Assembly (NCBI GenBank): GCA_910577495.1
Contig: CAJTML010000113.1
Span: 1-6,659 of the forward strand
Reading direction: 5' to 3'
Origin: an uncultured Eggerthellaceae bacterium
Lineage (GTDB): Bacteria > Actinomycetota > Coriobacteriia > Coriobacteriales > Eggerthellaceae
Length of the DNA stretch: 6,659 bases
The notes beneath the pieces were generated by a model that saw only the letters and a program-made list of their open reading frames with translations, was not told the origin of the DNA and made no database searches. Both the position numbers and the translations under genes were made by a program. Positions 1 through 6,201 of this stretch are shown in pieces (the first letter of the stretch is position 1; each line of letters opens with the position of its first letter).

Positions 1-418
1 GCATCTGCGGCAGCATCTGATTGTCGGGCACGAGCACGTCGCCCAAAAGTACGTAGAACGGCTCACCATCAATCTTGTCGGCTGCGCAATGCACCGCATG
101 TCCCAAGCCCTTTGCCTCGTCTTGGTACACGTAAGACACGTTGTAGTTGCCAACTGCCTCAACCGCATCAGCATAGGCATCCTTGCCACGTTCGCGCAGC
201 AACGCTACCAACTCAGGATTGGGCGAAAAATGGTCCTCAATAGCCTTCTTTTCGCGCGAGTTGATAATGACCACCTCGTCAGCGGCCGATGCCAAGCCCT
301 CTTCAACCACATATTGAATGGCAGGCCTATCAACGACCAGCAGCATCTCTTTGGGCTGTGCTTTCGTAGCCGGCAAAAAACGTGTTCCAAGTCCCGCTGC
401 GGGAATCAGTGCTTTCAT
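1..418 (-). CDS. galU: UTP--glucose-1-phosphate uridylyltransferase (GalU), N-terminal part, 3' end outside window
   Basis: Enzyme of the cytoplasm that makes UDP-glucose from UTP and glucose-1-phosphate for envelope polysaccharides and glycolipids. Only the first 139 codons are present; the family is usually about 290 residues, so the rest lies beyond the left edge. The start is MKALIPAAGLGTR, with the nucleotide-binding loop GLGTRFLPATK at residues 9-19, KEM at 23-25, IQYVVEE at 34-40, AKGLGHAV at 102-109 and the metal/sugar-nucleotide region LLGD at 124-127. These match the GalU order closely. The ATG at 418 is supported by an AGGGAGGT ribosome binding site six bases upstream. It lies 87 bases after the ccmD stop on the same strand, across a hairpin, so it may be separately transcribed. 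I see no functional link to heme maturation. No internal stop or frameshift is visible. Confidence 0.95.
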   Translation of the reverse strand, partial: MKALIPAAGLGTRFLPATKAQPKEMLLVVDRPAIQYVVEEGLASAADEVVIINSREKKAIEDHFSPNPELVALLRERGKDAYADAVEAVGNYNVSYVYQDEAKGLGHAVHCAADKIDGEPFYVLLGDVLVPDNQMLPQM

Positions 419-424
419 GAGATG

Positions 425-432
425 ACCTCCCT
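425..432 (-). promoter_or_regulatory. galU ribosome binding site
   Basis: On the minus strand the sequence reads AGGGAGGT, six bases before the ATG at 418. It is a strong Shine-Dalgarno match and fixes the galU start. I could not find a convincing -35/-10 promoter pair in the 87-base spacer; TATAAG near 484-489 has no partner at the right distance. Confidence 0.75.
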
Positions 433-443
433 CATTTCATAGC

Positions 444-481
444 AGAAGCATTTCGCCTACCGCAGCAAACGAAATGCTTCT
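444..481. terminator. 12-bp hairpin between ccmD and galU, possible terminator
   Basis: AGAAGCATTTCG (444-455) is the exact reverse complement of CGAAATGCTTCT (470-481), with a 14-base loop. It sits between the end of the ccm operon and galU, where a terminator would be expected. The tail is odd: on the minus strand the hairpin is followed by TGCTATGAAATGAG, which is not a U-tract. On the plus strand it is followed by TTGTCTTAT, which is moderately U-rich. It could be a weak or factor-assisted ccm terminator, a block against antisense transcription into ccmD, or a leader structure of galU, because it ends 11 bases from the galU ribosome binding site. Confidence 0.5.
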
Positions 482-505
482 TGTCTTATATCTCACTCGT
501 GGCAA

Positions 506-697
506 TTACTTGTTCTGCGCGCGCAGTTCTGCAACTTGCTCTTCCAAGATGCTCATCTGAGCCTCAGTCTTTTTCAGACCGCGTACGATCATGAACACAT
601 AAATAAGCAGGGCCGCCCACATGAGCGCATACGCAGCGATAATGTAAGGAGCAGACGGAATGATAGTGCTATAGATTTCAGCCAATACAGGATTCAT
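506..697 (-). CDS. ccmD: CcmD-like small membrane protein of heme export
   Basis: A 63-residue protein with a short extracytoplasmic N-terminus, one membrane helix at about residues 17-38 (PYIIAAYALMWAALLIYVF), a basic stop-transfer patch (RGLKK, 39-43) and a polar helical tail. The size, single helix, the AYALMW stretch and the position directly after ccmC match CcmD. In characterised systems CcmD binds CcmC and CcmE and is needed for release of holo-CcmE from the CcmABCD complex. Primary sequence conservation in this family is weak, so the call rests on context as much as sequence. The tail (41-62) has hydrophobic residues in heptad spacing (L41, M48, L51, V55, L58) and may form a short coiled coil. 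The start is supported by AGGAGA at 703-708, which overlaps the ccmC stop codon, so translation is probably coupled. It is the last gene of the operon. Confidence 0.85.
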   Translation of the reverse strand: MNPVLAEIYSTIIPSAPYIIAAYALMWAALLIYVFMIVRGLKKTEAQMSILEEQVAELRAQNK

Positions 698-706
698 GAG
701 TATCTC

Positions 707-1480
707 CTAGTTCTCTTCAAGTTCATCTTTGAGTGCTTGCACACGCTGAGCCAAGCGAACTTGGCGAAAACGCAGTCGGTATAAACCAAATCCGAGCAAG
801 ATCATGCCAATCATGCACACGCCAACCGTCATGCCCATGTCTCCTGTCATGCCACCCTCGCGCAGCACAACCGGATGAATGCTTGAGGGAATCATGCGCG
901 TGATCATGAGACAAATCGGCACGTCTACCAGCGCAATAATGCTCACAACGGCCGAATAGATAGAACGGCGCTCTGGCTCATCAATGAAGTTGCGCAAAAC
1001 GAAGTACGCAATGATGATGAGCATCAAGATGAGGTAGGTGGTCAGGCGCGGATCCCACGTCCACCACACGCCCCACTCAAAGCGCGTCCACAAATCACCC
1101 GTGATCATGGTGCAGATTACGAACACCAAAGAGATTTCCATAGCAACTTTCGCGCAGGTGTCATAGCGCTGATTCTTCGTCATCAAGAAGCGAATGGAGT
1201 AATACCCCGCAAATGCCAGCGCGCCGAATGAAACAATGGCAACCGGCATATGGAAGTAGAAAATCTTTTGCGAGAGCAACAGCTTCGACGACACCATCTG
1301 GCCACCGATCATTTCAGGCAGTCCATCAACCGCTGCACCATTGACCGGCCCCGCGAAGAAAAATGCCATCAAAAACCCGATGGTGGTCAGGACGGTGCCC
1401 GCAAGGGTTGCCCAAAACGCTATGGCGTCGGGCCACTGCCCTCCTTCGGGTAACGCATGGCTCTTTTTTGCATTCGCCAT
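707..1480 (-). CDS. ccmC: Heme exporter / heme handling protein CcmC
   Basis: A 257-residue membrane protein of the heme handling protein superfamily (CcmC/CcmF/CcsA). It presents heme for covalent attachment to CcmE on the outer face of the membrane. Six membrane helices can be placed at roughly 20-42, 76-97, 113-129, 147-164, 173-195 and 214-234. The tryptophan-rich heme motif is WGVWWTWDPRLT at 136-147, between helices 3 and 4. The two flanking axial histidines are present: H77 in YFHMP and H202 in SSIHP. Length is slightly above the E. coli protein (about 245), partly from a longer loop at 43-72 and a charged C-terminal tail (237-257). That tail has heptad-spaced L243, V247, L250 and L254. 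The ATG at 1480 is preceded by AAGAAGG at 1487-1493, directly abutting the ccmB stop, so the genes are coupled with a 13-base gap. Confidence 0.96.
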   Translation of the reverse strand: MANAKKSHALPEGGQWPDAIAFWATLAGTVLTTIGFLMAFFFAGPVNGAAVDGLPEMIGGQMVSSKLLLSQKIFYFHMPVAIVSFGALAFAGYYSIRFLMTKNQRYDTCAKVAMEISLVFVICTMITGDLWTRFEWGVWWTWDPRLTTYLILMLIIIAYFVLRNFIDEPERRSIYSAVVSIIALVDVPICLMITRMIPSSIHPVVLREGGMTGDMGMTVGVCMIGMILLGFGLYRLRFRQVRLAQRVQALKDELEEN

Positions 1481-1493
1481 CTAAAACCTTCTT

Positions 1494-2210
1494 TCACGCT
1501 GAAATAACAAAGTCGTATAATACCCAGCTCAATAAGAGCATGATAACGTCGTAGCCCGCCGCCAGCAAAAGCGCCGGATAGAACACATCCAGCGCGCCAT
1601 CTGCACCAACGATAATTGCCGTGGTTGCAGACGCACACGCAAACAGCAACGGGAAGATAATCGGGACGAAGAGCACAGCCAGCATAACGTCTTTACCGCG
1701 CGTGTTAACCGTAATGGTGGAAAGCAGCGTTCCGATGCCCGCCATGCCAATGGTGCCAACCAGAAGCGGCAGCACGAGCAGCCAAAAACTCTCGCCCGGG
1801 GTTACCGCCGTCAGGAAGAAGAAGTAAAACAGCGGCACCGTAATCACTTCAACTGCCAACAAAAACAAGATATTTGACGTTGCCTTCGCCAAAAAGATAA
1901 CTGATCTATCCAGCGGGACAAGCAAAATGCCCTCCAGGCAGCCCTGTTCCTTTTCGTGGTTGAATGAGCGGTTCAAGCCCAAAAGTGACGTGAAGACAAT
2001 GAGCGTCCACAAAAGGCCGCCACTTACTTGCAGCAAGTCAAGCGCTTGGGTCGTTTGCCCGAGCGCCGCACCAAAAACCACCAACACCAGCAGCGCATAA
2101 ATGCCCATGGACGTAAGCATTTCTTTGGTGCGAAACTCCTGCTCTAAGTCCTTGCGCAAAAGCGTTTTGTACTGCTGAAACGTTGACGGGGTTTTCAAAA
2201 CGACTGACAT
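1494..2210 (-). CDS. ccmB: Heme ABC exporter permease CcmB
   Basis: A 238-residue integral membrane protein, the permease partner of CcmA. The CcmAB transporter uses ATP hydrolysis to release heme-loaded CcmE from CcmC/CcmD; whether it moves heme itself is not established. Six hydrophobic segments lie at about 35-53, 62-78, 105-130, 141-165, 175-200 and 208-232. Family features seen are the N-terminal DLEQEFRTKE (21-30), typical of the cytoplasmic lead-in of CcmB, and LGLNRSFNHEKEQGCLEGIL (77-96), with the E-x-x-x-G-x-L-E-G-x-L-L-x-P-x-D pattern after helix 2. Length equals the family norm (about 220-240). The ATG at 2210 has a GGGGGTG ribosome binding site at 2220-2226 and begins three bases after the ccmA stop. 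No break or missing segment is apparent. Confidence 0.94.
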   Translation of the reverse strand: MSVVLKTPSTFQQYKTLLRKDLEQEFRTKEMLTSMGIYALLVLVVFGAALGQTTQALDLLQVSGGLLWTLIVFTSLLGLNRSFNHEKEQGCLEGILLVPLDRSVIFLAKATSNILFLLAVEVITVPLFYFFFLTAVTPGESFWLLVLPLLVGTIGMAGIGTLLSTITVNTRGKDVMLAVLFVPIIFPLLFACASATTAIIVGADGALDVFYPALLLAAGYDVIMLLLSWVLYDFVISA

Positions 2211-2213
2211 GTT

Positions 2214-2927
2214 CTATGACACCCCCATTCCAACCGTCTCGCGATACAACTGCGAAAATGCCCCGAATTCAAACTCCGCTTTGGGGCCGAATGCCACTTC
2301 ACGCCCGCGCGCAAGCACCAGCGCATGAGTGCACATGTCGAAGCCTTTTTGCAAGTCGTGGCTGACCATCACAAAGGTTCTGCCCTCACGCTGCGACTCA
2401 ATCAGCTCGTCAAAGATCTCAACCGCATGCGGGTCAAGTCCCGAATACGGCTCGTCCAGAAAGACCACGTCGGGGTCGTTAATGAGCGCGCGCGCAATTG
2501 AGAGGCGCTGGGTCATGCCGCGCGAAAACGTACGTACCACATCCAGGCGGCGATGCTTCAGCTCAACCGCTTCAAGCATCTCCATAACGCGCGCTTGCGG
2601 ATCTTGCACACCGTAAAGCTGCGCGTACAGAAGCAGGTTTTGCTCTGCGGTCAAATCTGGATAAAGCATGGAGTTGTGCGAAATCAACCCGATGTGTTCG
2701 CGCGCTTTATCGGCGTCTTCCTTCAGATCAATACCCATGAGCGTTGCCGAGCCCGAGGTCGGGCGAGACAACGTGGAGAGCATGCGAAGCAACGTAGTTT
2801 TGCCGGCGCCGTTCGGTCCAAAGATTGACAGAAACGCGCCCTGTGGCACCTCGATGGAAATGTTGTCCACCGCTTTACGCGTACCAAAAACCTTCGAGAG
2901 CTTTTTGGTTGTAATGGCTGCTTGCAT
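2214..2927 (-). CDS. ccmA: Heme ABC exporter ATP-binding protein CcmA
   Basis: A cytoplasmic ABC ATPase that powers the CcmAB(CD) complex. With the ATG at 2927 it is 237 residues. Motifs (numbered from that ATG) are Walker A GPNGAGKTT (37-45), a Q-loop region ISHNSMLYPDLTAEQN (82-97), ABC signature FSRGMTQRLSIARAL (134-148), Walker B VVFLDEP (154-160), D-loop SGLD (162-165) and switch histidine in VSHD (H190). The Q-loop position holds histidine and the signature is SRGM instead of SGGQ. I recall both variants as common in CcmA-type ATPases, so neither signals loss of function. A GTG at 2933 in the same frame would add two residues, but GAGG at 2933-2936 overlaps that GTG and sits five bases before the ATG, so the ATG is preferred. 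The gene starts 18 bases after the ccmF stop and is followed by ccmB after three bases. Confidence 0.95.
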   Translation of the reverse strand: MQAAITTKKLSKVFGTRKAVDNISIEVPQGAFLSIFGPNGAGKTTLLRMLSTLSRPTSGSATLMGIDLKEDADKAREHIGLISHNSMLYPDLTAEQNLLLYAQLYGVQDPQARVMEMLEAVELKHRRLDVVRTFSRGMTQRLSIARALINDPDVVFLDEPYSGLDPHAVEIFDELIESQREGRTFVMVSHDLQKGFDMCTHALVLARGREVAFGPKAEFEFGAFSQLYRETVGMGVS

Positions 2928-2932
2928 GCTCA

Positions 2933-2936
2933 CCTC
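2933..2936 (-). promoter_or_regulatory. Ribosome binding site that decides the ccmA start
   Basis: The minus strand reads GCGAGGTGAGCATG. GAGG is five bases before the ATG at 2927, while the upstream in-frame GTG (2931-2933) overlaps it and has no ribosome binding site of its own. This favours the ATG start. Confidence 0.65.
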
Positions 2937-2945
2937 GCTTAGCGT

Positions 2946-5213
2946 CTATTCGTAATCAAGTACGTTGTCGGTCTGCTTTTCGTCTGCAGGCTCAACATCC
3001 GTAGCGTCGGCAGCTTTGCCTTCTTTTGCGCTCAGCTTACGCGACGCACCACGGCCACCAACCGTTGCAATGACCACGCCTGCCATGAGCAGGAAGAAGC
3101 CTGCCCACACCTCCGAAATCAACGGATTAACGCGAACGTCCATAGCAAGATCACCGTCGGTACTCATACCACGATATACCACAAAGAGGTCTTCAGTGGG
3201 GAATCCGATAACGCTTGCAATCAGTTTTTGCTGCTGGGTTGTCTGCACAAACTGAACGGTCGGGTCAACTGAACCAATGTAGGCGCCATCACGATAAACG
3301 TCGAAGAATACGCGATAGAAGATGTCATCCCCGTTGGGATCTTGCACCACTTCGTTGCCCGTGTAGGTCAACGTGAAGTCCTGAATGGTCAGCTCCGTTG
3401 AGGCGGTATCAGTCTCTTCGTCATACTCAACGTATTGCACACGCTCGGTCACAAACATGGACGAACCAATGAGACCCACCAAGATGACTGCCATGCCCAG
3501 GTGAGCAACAAAACCACCGAAGGCAGATGCACGGCGCGTGATCATAGCAACCAGCGCGCTGCCAAGGCTGCACCCATGAGCCTGCTTGTAGGTATTGATG
3601 GCGCGGCCGATCATGAACAGCGAATTGAAGAACAGAAGCGATGCCACTAGCAAGCCCACAACCGTCAGCCCGAGGTAATACCAACCAGGTTGCAGCGTCG
3701 TGAGCATCTCAACAGCTGATTCGTCATGCACCAGACCATCAGCGGTGTAGGCCTGTGCCATATAGTAGGCAACGTTGTCGTTGTACGTCGGCACCAAATA
3801 GGTCACAAAATACACCATGAGCACGGCAAAGAGCACGAGTGCGCAGATGCCTGGCACCTTCGCCCGCTTCAAAAACTGCTTGCCCTGCGTGCGGCGCCAG
3901 CCAAGCAGCGGACACACCGCCAGAATAGCCAGATAGATAATGCCCAAGGGGCGTGCAATAGCGTCGAACGTGCCCGTTGAAACCTGCTGACCGCCGAAGG
4001 GAAGCCAGCTGGGAAGCGCTGAAGCAATGGTGAGGTAGGCCAACAGGATGGCGAATACCACCATGATGACGTTGTTGAAGTAGTAAGCCGCATCGCGCGA
4101 GACCATGCTCTCAACTTCGTCAGCACCGTTTTCAGCCGGGCCGAAAGACTTGCGGCGAATAACCAGGCCGATGATACCAACCACCAGCGAGGCAACAATC
4201 AGCACGCCGAAGAGCACAAGCGACACTGGGTCGCCTTCAAACGCGTGGACTGACTGAACCAGACCAGAGCGAGAAATGAACGTACCCACGATTACGAAAG
4301 AGAAGGTCAGGCACGCGCACATCACGCTCCAGCGTTTGAATGCGCCGCGCTGACGATAAACGGTAAAGGAGTGAATGAGCGCCACACCCACGATCCACGA
4401 CAGCAAGCTTGCGTTCTCAACCGGGTCCCAGCCCCAATAGCCGCCCCAGCCAAGCACAACGTATGCCCACACAGCGCCCAGGCCAATACCGATGCCCAAG
4501 AACAGCCATGAGAACAGAGCGTAACGCTGTGAGCGAATAACCCACTCTTTTGAGGGGTCGTTCACGATGAGTGCACCAATGGCATACGCAAAGGGGATGG
4601 TCAGACCCGCATAACCAACGAACAGTGTCGGCGGATGGATGGCCATTGCCCAGTGCTCAAGCAGCGTATTCATGCCAAGCATGGAACCTGCCGCGGTCAG
4701 CTGACCACTTGAGGTGAAATAGCGCATCGGGGTCACCGTAAAGGGCATGTTGCTTTCGGAGAACAAAAGAACGCCAACGAAGGCTGCCAACACCAACTGC
4801 GCCACCATAAGCGCCATGGAATCAAGCTTGCGCAACTCTTTGAGATTGCGCACGGCCACAACCGCGTTAAAGACGGCGATAAGCCATGCCCAGAACAGCA
4901 GCGAGCCCTGGCGACCTGCCCACAAACCAGCCAGCTTGTAGAGCCATGCGAAATCGCCTGACGCATCACTGCGCTGGGTGAGCACGTATTCGATAGACGT
5001 ATCGCCGCTGAAGAAGCAATAGACCAGCACGCCGCAGCACACTGTCAACGCCACCGCCGACACAATAGCTGCAACATGTCCGCCCCACATCAGCATCTCG
5101 CCGGTATGGGAGACCTTTTTGCGACCCATTGCATATCCAACCAGCAGACACACCACCGAAACGGCTACGCCTGCAAATGCAACAAGCAAACCAATAAGAC
5201 CAATGGTTGACAT
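2946..5213 (-). CDS. ccmF: Cytochrome c heme lyase subunit CcmF
   Basis: A 755-residue polytopic membrane protein that takes heme from CcmE and attaches it to the cysteines of apocytochrome c outside the membrane. The WWD heme motif WGGYWGWDPVENASLLSW is at 256-273. All four conserved histidines can be placed by alignment to the E. coli protein from memory: H193 (AIHPPTLFVGYAG) and H323 (SVHAF), flanking the WWD motif, and H281 (LIHSF) and H571 (AHLGMA), the proposed heme b ligands. Other family blocks are LWAGRQGSLLFWAW (97-110) and the C-terminal extracytoplasmic domain (about 588-700) before the last helix (702-718). It is about 100 residues longer than E. coli CcmF. The extra length lies in an extracytoplasmic loop at about 475-512 and a charged cytoplasmic tail at 719-755. 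The ATG at 5213 follows AAAGGAGGT with an 11-base spacer. No CcmH or CcmI partner is encoded nearby. Confidence 0.97.
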   Translation of the reverse strand: MSTIGLIGLLVAFAGVAVSVVCLLVGYAMGRKKVSHTGEMLMWGGHVAAIVSAVALTVCCGVLVYCFFSGDTSIEYVLTQRSDASGDFAWLYKLAGLWAGRQGSLLFWAWLIAVFNAVVAVRNLKELRKLDSMALMVAQLVLAAFVGVLLFSESNMPFTVTPMRYFTSSGQLTAAGSMLGMNTLLEHWAMAIHPPTLFVGYAGLTIPFAYAIGALIVNDPSKEWVIRSQRYALFSWLFLGIGIGLGAVWAYVVLGWGGYWGWDPVENASLLSWIVGVALIHSFTVYRQRGAFKRWSVMCACLTFSFVIVGTFISRSGLVQSVHAFEGDPVSLVLFGVLIVASLVVGIIGLVIRRKSFGPAENGADEVESMVSRDAAYYFNNVIMVVFAILLAYLTIASALPSWLPFGGQQVSTGTFDAIARPLGIIYLAILAVCPLLGWRRTQGKQFLKRAKVPGICALVLFAVLMVYFVTYLVPTYNDNVAYYMAQAYTADGLVHDESAVEMLTTLQPGWYYLGLTVVGLLVASLLFFNSLFMIGRAINTYKQAHGCSLGSALVAMITRRASAFGGFVAHLGMAVILVGLIGSSMFVTERVQYVEYDEETDTASTELTIQDFTLTYTGNEVVQDPNGDDIFYRVFFDVYRDGAYIGSVDPTVQFVQTTQQQKLIASVIGFPTEDLFVVYRGMSTDGDLAMDVRVNPLISEVWAGFFLLMAGVVIATVGGRGASRKLSAKEGKAADATDVEPADEKQTDNVLDYE

Positions 5214-5220
5214 AGTTTTG

Positions 5221-5253
5221 TCATACCTCCTTTATGCAAGGTGCCACAAACAC
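5221..5253 (-). other. Possible 10-codon leader ORF upstream of ccmF
   Basis: In the gap between ccmE and ccmF a GTG at 5251-5253 opens a frame of ten codons (MFVAPCIKEV) that ends at TGA 5221-5223, eight bases before the ccmF start. GGGAGG at 5264-5269 lies ten bases upstream as a possible ribosome binding site. The frame runs through one arm of the hairpin and across the ccmF ribosome binding site, so its translation would open the hairpin. It may equally be chance, given its length and GTG start. Confidence 0.15.
5225..5233 (-). promoter_or_regulatory. ccmF ribosome binding site
   Basis: AAAGGAGGT is a near-perfect Shine-Dalgarno sequence, 11 bases before the ATG at 5213, which is a slightly long spacing. 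It begins two bases after a hairpin (5236-5258), so folding or unfolding of that hairpin could change ribosome access. An ATG at 5222-5224 touches the site and is out of frame, so it is not the start. Confidence 0.7.
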
Positions 5254-5258
5254 CTTGC
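5236..5258 (-). other. 8-bp intercistronic hairpin between ccmE and ccmF
   Basis: GCAAGGTG (5236-5243) and CACCTTGC (5251-5258) are perfect inverted repeats with a 7-base loop. On the minus strand the hairpin is followed by ATAAAGGAGGT and not a U-tract, so it is not a standard terminator. It could stabilise or set a processing point between the ccmE and ccmF messages, or tune ccmF translation. The pairing is seen; the role is inferred. Confidence 0.5.
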
Positions 5259-5282
5259 GAATTCCTCCCGCAACAGATGCGC

Positions 5283-5948
5283 TTATTGCGGCAATGCAAC
5301 CTCTGTTGCCTCGAATTTACCGTCATTATTCAGTGAGCCCGTTACAACAACGCTGGAATCGTCTTGGATCTCCTCAGACAGAGCACCCTCAAACAACACG
5401 GGAAGCTCTGATCCGGTCTCAGGATCAACCATCACAAAACGATCTCCCTCACCAGCGGCTTTAAGCGTGCCACCTTGGACGTCTCCTACGACTTTGACCG
5501 GCTTGCCCACGATTTCGTCACCATAGCCAAGCAACTGCAAAACCGAAAGTGCGTCACTTGAGTTCTCGTATTTCGACGGGCACTTCGTCACCAACTCAGA
5601 GGCGTTCAGTACGCCGTCTTCGCCAATTTTGCCCGTACAAATTGCCGTTACGTCATTGCCGAACGTAGCAGAAACGCCGCCAGCATAGCGCACGCGCAGC
5701 TGCTTGGAAGCGTCTCCGTCAGGGTTATAAATGTCGAAGGTCAGCACGTTGTCCACGGTCTCGTAAGAGTTTTCTACAACATTGCCGCTTACCTGGATCT
5801 TCTGATCTACCATGCTTCCGTTGGTTGCCTCTTCAATAGAAACCGTTTTTGCGGAGCTTGATCCGCCAACAACCGTAAGCACAATTACCAGCACAATAAC
5901 AATAACGCCTGTTACTGCAATCATGCGACGTTTCGTTTTGGTGTTCAT
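5283..5948 (-). CDS. ccmE: Heme chaperone CcmE, cysteine (CxxxY) type, with a second OB-like repeat
   Basis: A membrane-anchored extracytoplasmic heme chaperone. It binds heme covalently at CcmC and delivers it to CcmF. The N-terminus has a basic patch (KTKRR, 4-8) and a single uncleaved membrane helix at about 9-28. Residues 35-122 resemble the CcmE OB-fold, with IQVSGNV, LRVRYAGG and VTAICTGKIGEDGVLNASEL. The heme site is CPSKY at 123-127, so a cysteine replaces the histidine of E. coli-type CcmE (H130 in HDENY), as in the variant System I* described in archaea and Desulfovibrio. The protein is 221 residues against about 150-160 for the family. The surplus (about 140-221) is a second copy of the OB-like pattern with no heme motif. 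The ATG at 5948 has GGAGGAGG at 5955-5962, six bases upstream. It is the first gene of the operon, 69 bases before ccmF. Confidence 0.92.
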   Translation of the reverse strand: MNTKTKRRMIAVTGVIVIVLVIVLTVVGGSSSAKTVSIEEATNGSMVDQKIQVSGNVVENSYETVDNVLTFDIYNPDGDASKQLRVRYAGGVSATFGNDVTAICTGKIGEDGVLNASELVTKCPSKYENSSDALSVLQLLGYGDEIVGKPVKVVGDVQGGTLKAAGEGDRFVMVDPETGSELPVLFEGALSEEIQDDSSVVVTGSLNNDGKFEATEVALPQ

Positions 5949-6134
5949 TTCCCGCCTCCTCCAGCGAATGTAGTCAAACGCATATTTTTACGCACGGCTT
6001 CCTTGAAACAAAACCTCAATAGGCGAATTACAGATTATCCCCACGAAGCTTCTACGAACCCTCGCATTCACCTTCGCAAGCAAAAACCATCAGGACTTTT
6101 GTCGACAATTCCTCTCGACGTTTTGAAGAGCACA
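5949..6134 (-). promoter_or_regulatory. Upstream region of the ccm operon, promoter expected but not resolved
   Basis: This stretch separates the cytochrome terminator from ccmE and must hold the ccm promoter if the operon has its own. No strong -35/-10 pair is visible. The best weak candidate on the minus strand is TTGTTT (6006-6011) with TAAAAA (5985-5990), at a short 15-base spacing. A 10-base palindrome TTGTCGACAA lies at 6099-6108 and could be an operator. TTGA and TCAA half-sites nine bases apart (6003-6019) are a poor match to an FNR-like box. No ORF with a ribosome binding site is seen. Confidence 0.3.
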
Positions 6135-6159
6135 TCGGGCTTACAACACAGAAGCCCGA
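6135..6159 (-). other. Alternative stem sharing one arm with the terminator
   Basis: TCGGGCTT (6135-6142) is the exact reverse complement of AAGCCCGA (6152-6159), with a 9-base loop. The 6152-6159 arm is also one side of the terminator stem (6153-6184), so the two folds exclude each other. This resembles an attenuator layout, but no U-tract follows the second stem and no ligand-binding fold or leader peptide is apparent. Confidence 0.4.
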
Positions 6160-6184
6160 CCTGAGCATCTGCTCAAGTCGGGCT
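6153..6184 (-). terminator. Rho-independent-type terminator after the multiheme cytochrome gene
   Basis: AGCCCGAC (6153-6160) pairs with GTCGGGCT (6177-6184), and TGAGCA (6162-6167) with TGCTCA (6170-6175). The single C/A mismatch between 6161 and 6176 becomes a U-G wobble in minus-strand RNA, giving a nearly continuous 15-bp stem. That wobble argues for function in minus-strand RNA. The stem is followed on that strand by TCTGTGTTGT, a moderately U-rich tail. It lies 38 bases after the cytochrome stop and should separate that gene from the ccm operon. Confidence 0.75.
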
Positions 6185-6201
6185 CCCTCAATTGTAGCTT
6201 C

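Noticed and set aside
89..442. Plus-strand open frame of 117 codons
   Set aside because: It lies opposite galU, resembles no family I know, and the minus-strand frame gives a clear GalU sequence with a good ribosome binding site.
515..526. 12-base palindrome CTGCGCGCGCAG at the end of ccmD
   Set aside because: It encodes part of the ccmD tail (LRAQ), does not extend beyond 12 bases, and alternating GC runs of this size are expected by chance in such codons.
2456..2540. Non-consensus ABC signature and Q-loop histidine in CcmA as signs of an inactive ATPase
   Set aside because: Walker A, Walker B with catalytic Glu, D-loop and switch His are intact, and these substitutions are, as far as I recall, common in CcmA-type proteins.
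2329..2955. Several plus-strand open frames opposite ccmA
   Set aside because: They are antisense shadows rich in Arg and Ser, while the minus strand has all ABC ATPase motifs.
3869..4198. Minus-strand 109-codon frame inside ccmF
   Set aside because: It is a frame-shifted shadow of ccmF, whose own frame is unbroken and carries the conserved family motifs.
5119..5526. Plus-strand 135-codon frame across the ccmE-ccmF gap
   Set aside because: Low-complexity Ser/Thr/Pro content, opposite two recognised genes, with no ribosome binding site of note.
6003..6019. TTGA/TCAA half-sites ahead of ccmE as an FNR-type box
   Set aside because: The half-sites are nine bases apart, unlike the TTGAT-N4-ATCAA arrangement, so the match is too poor to call.
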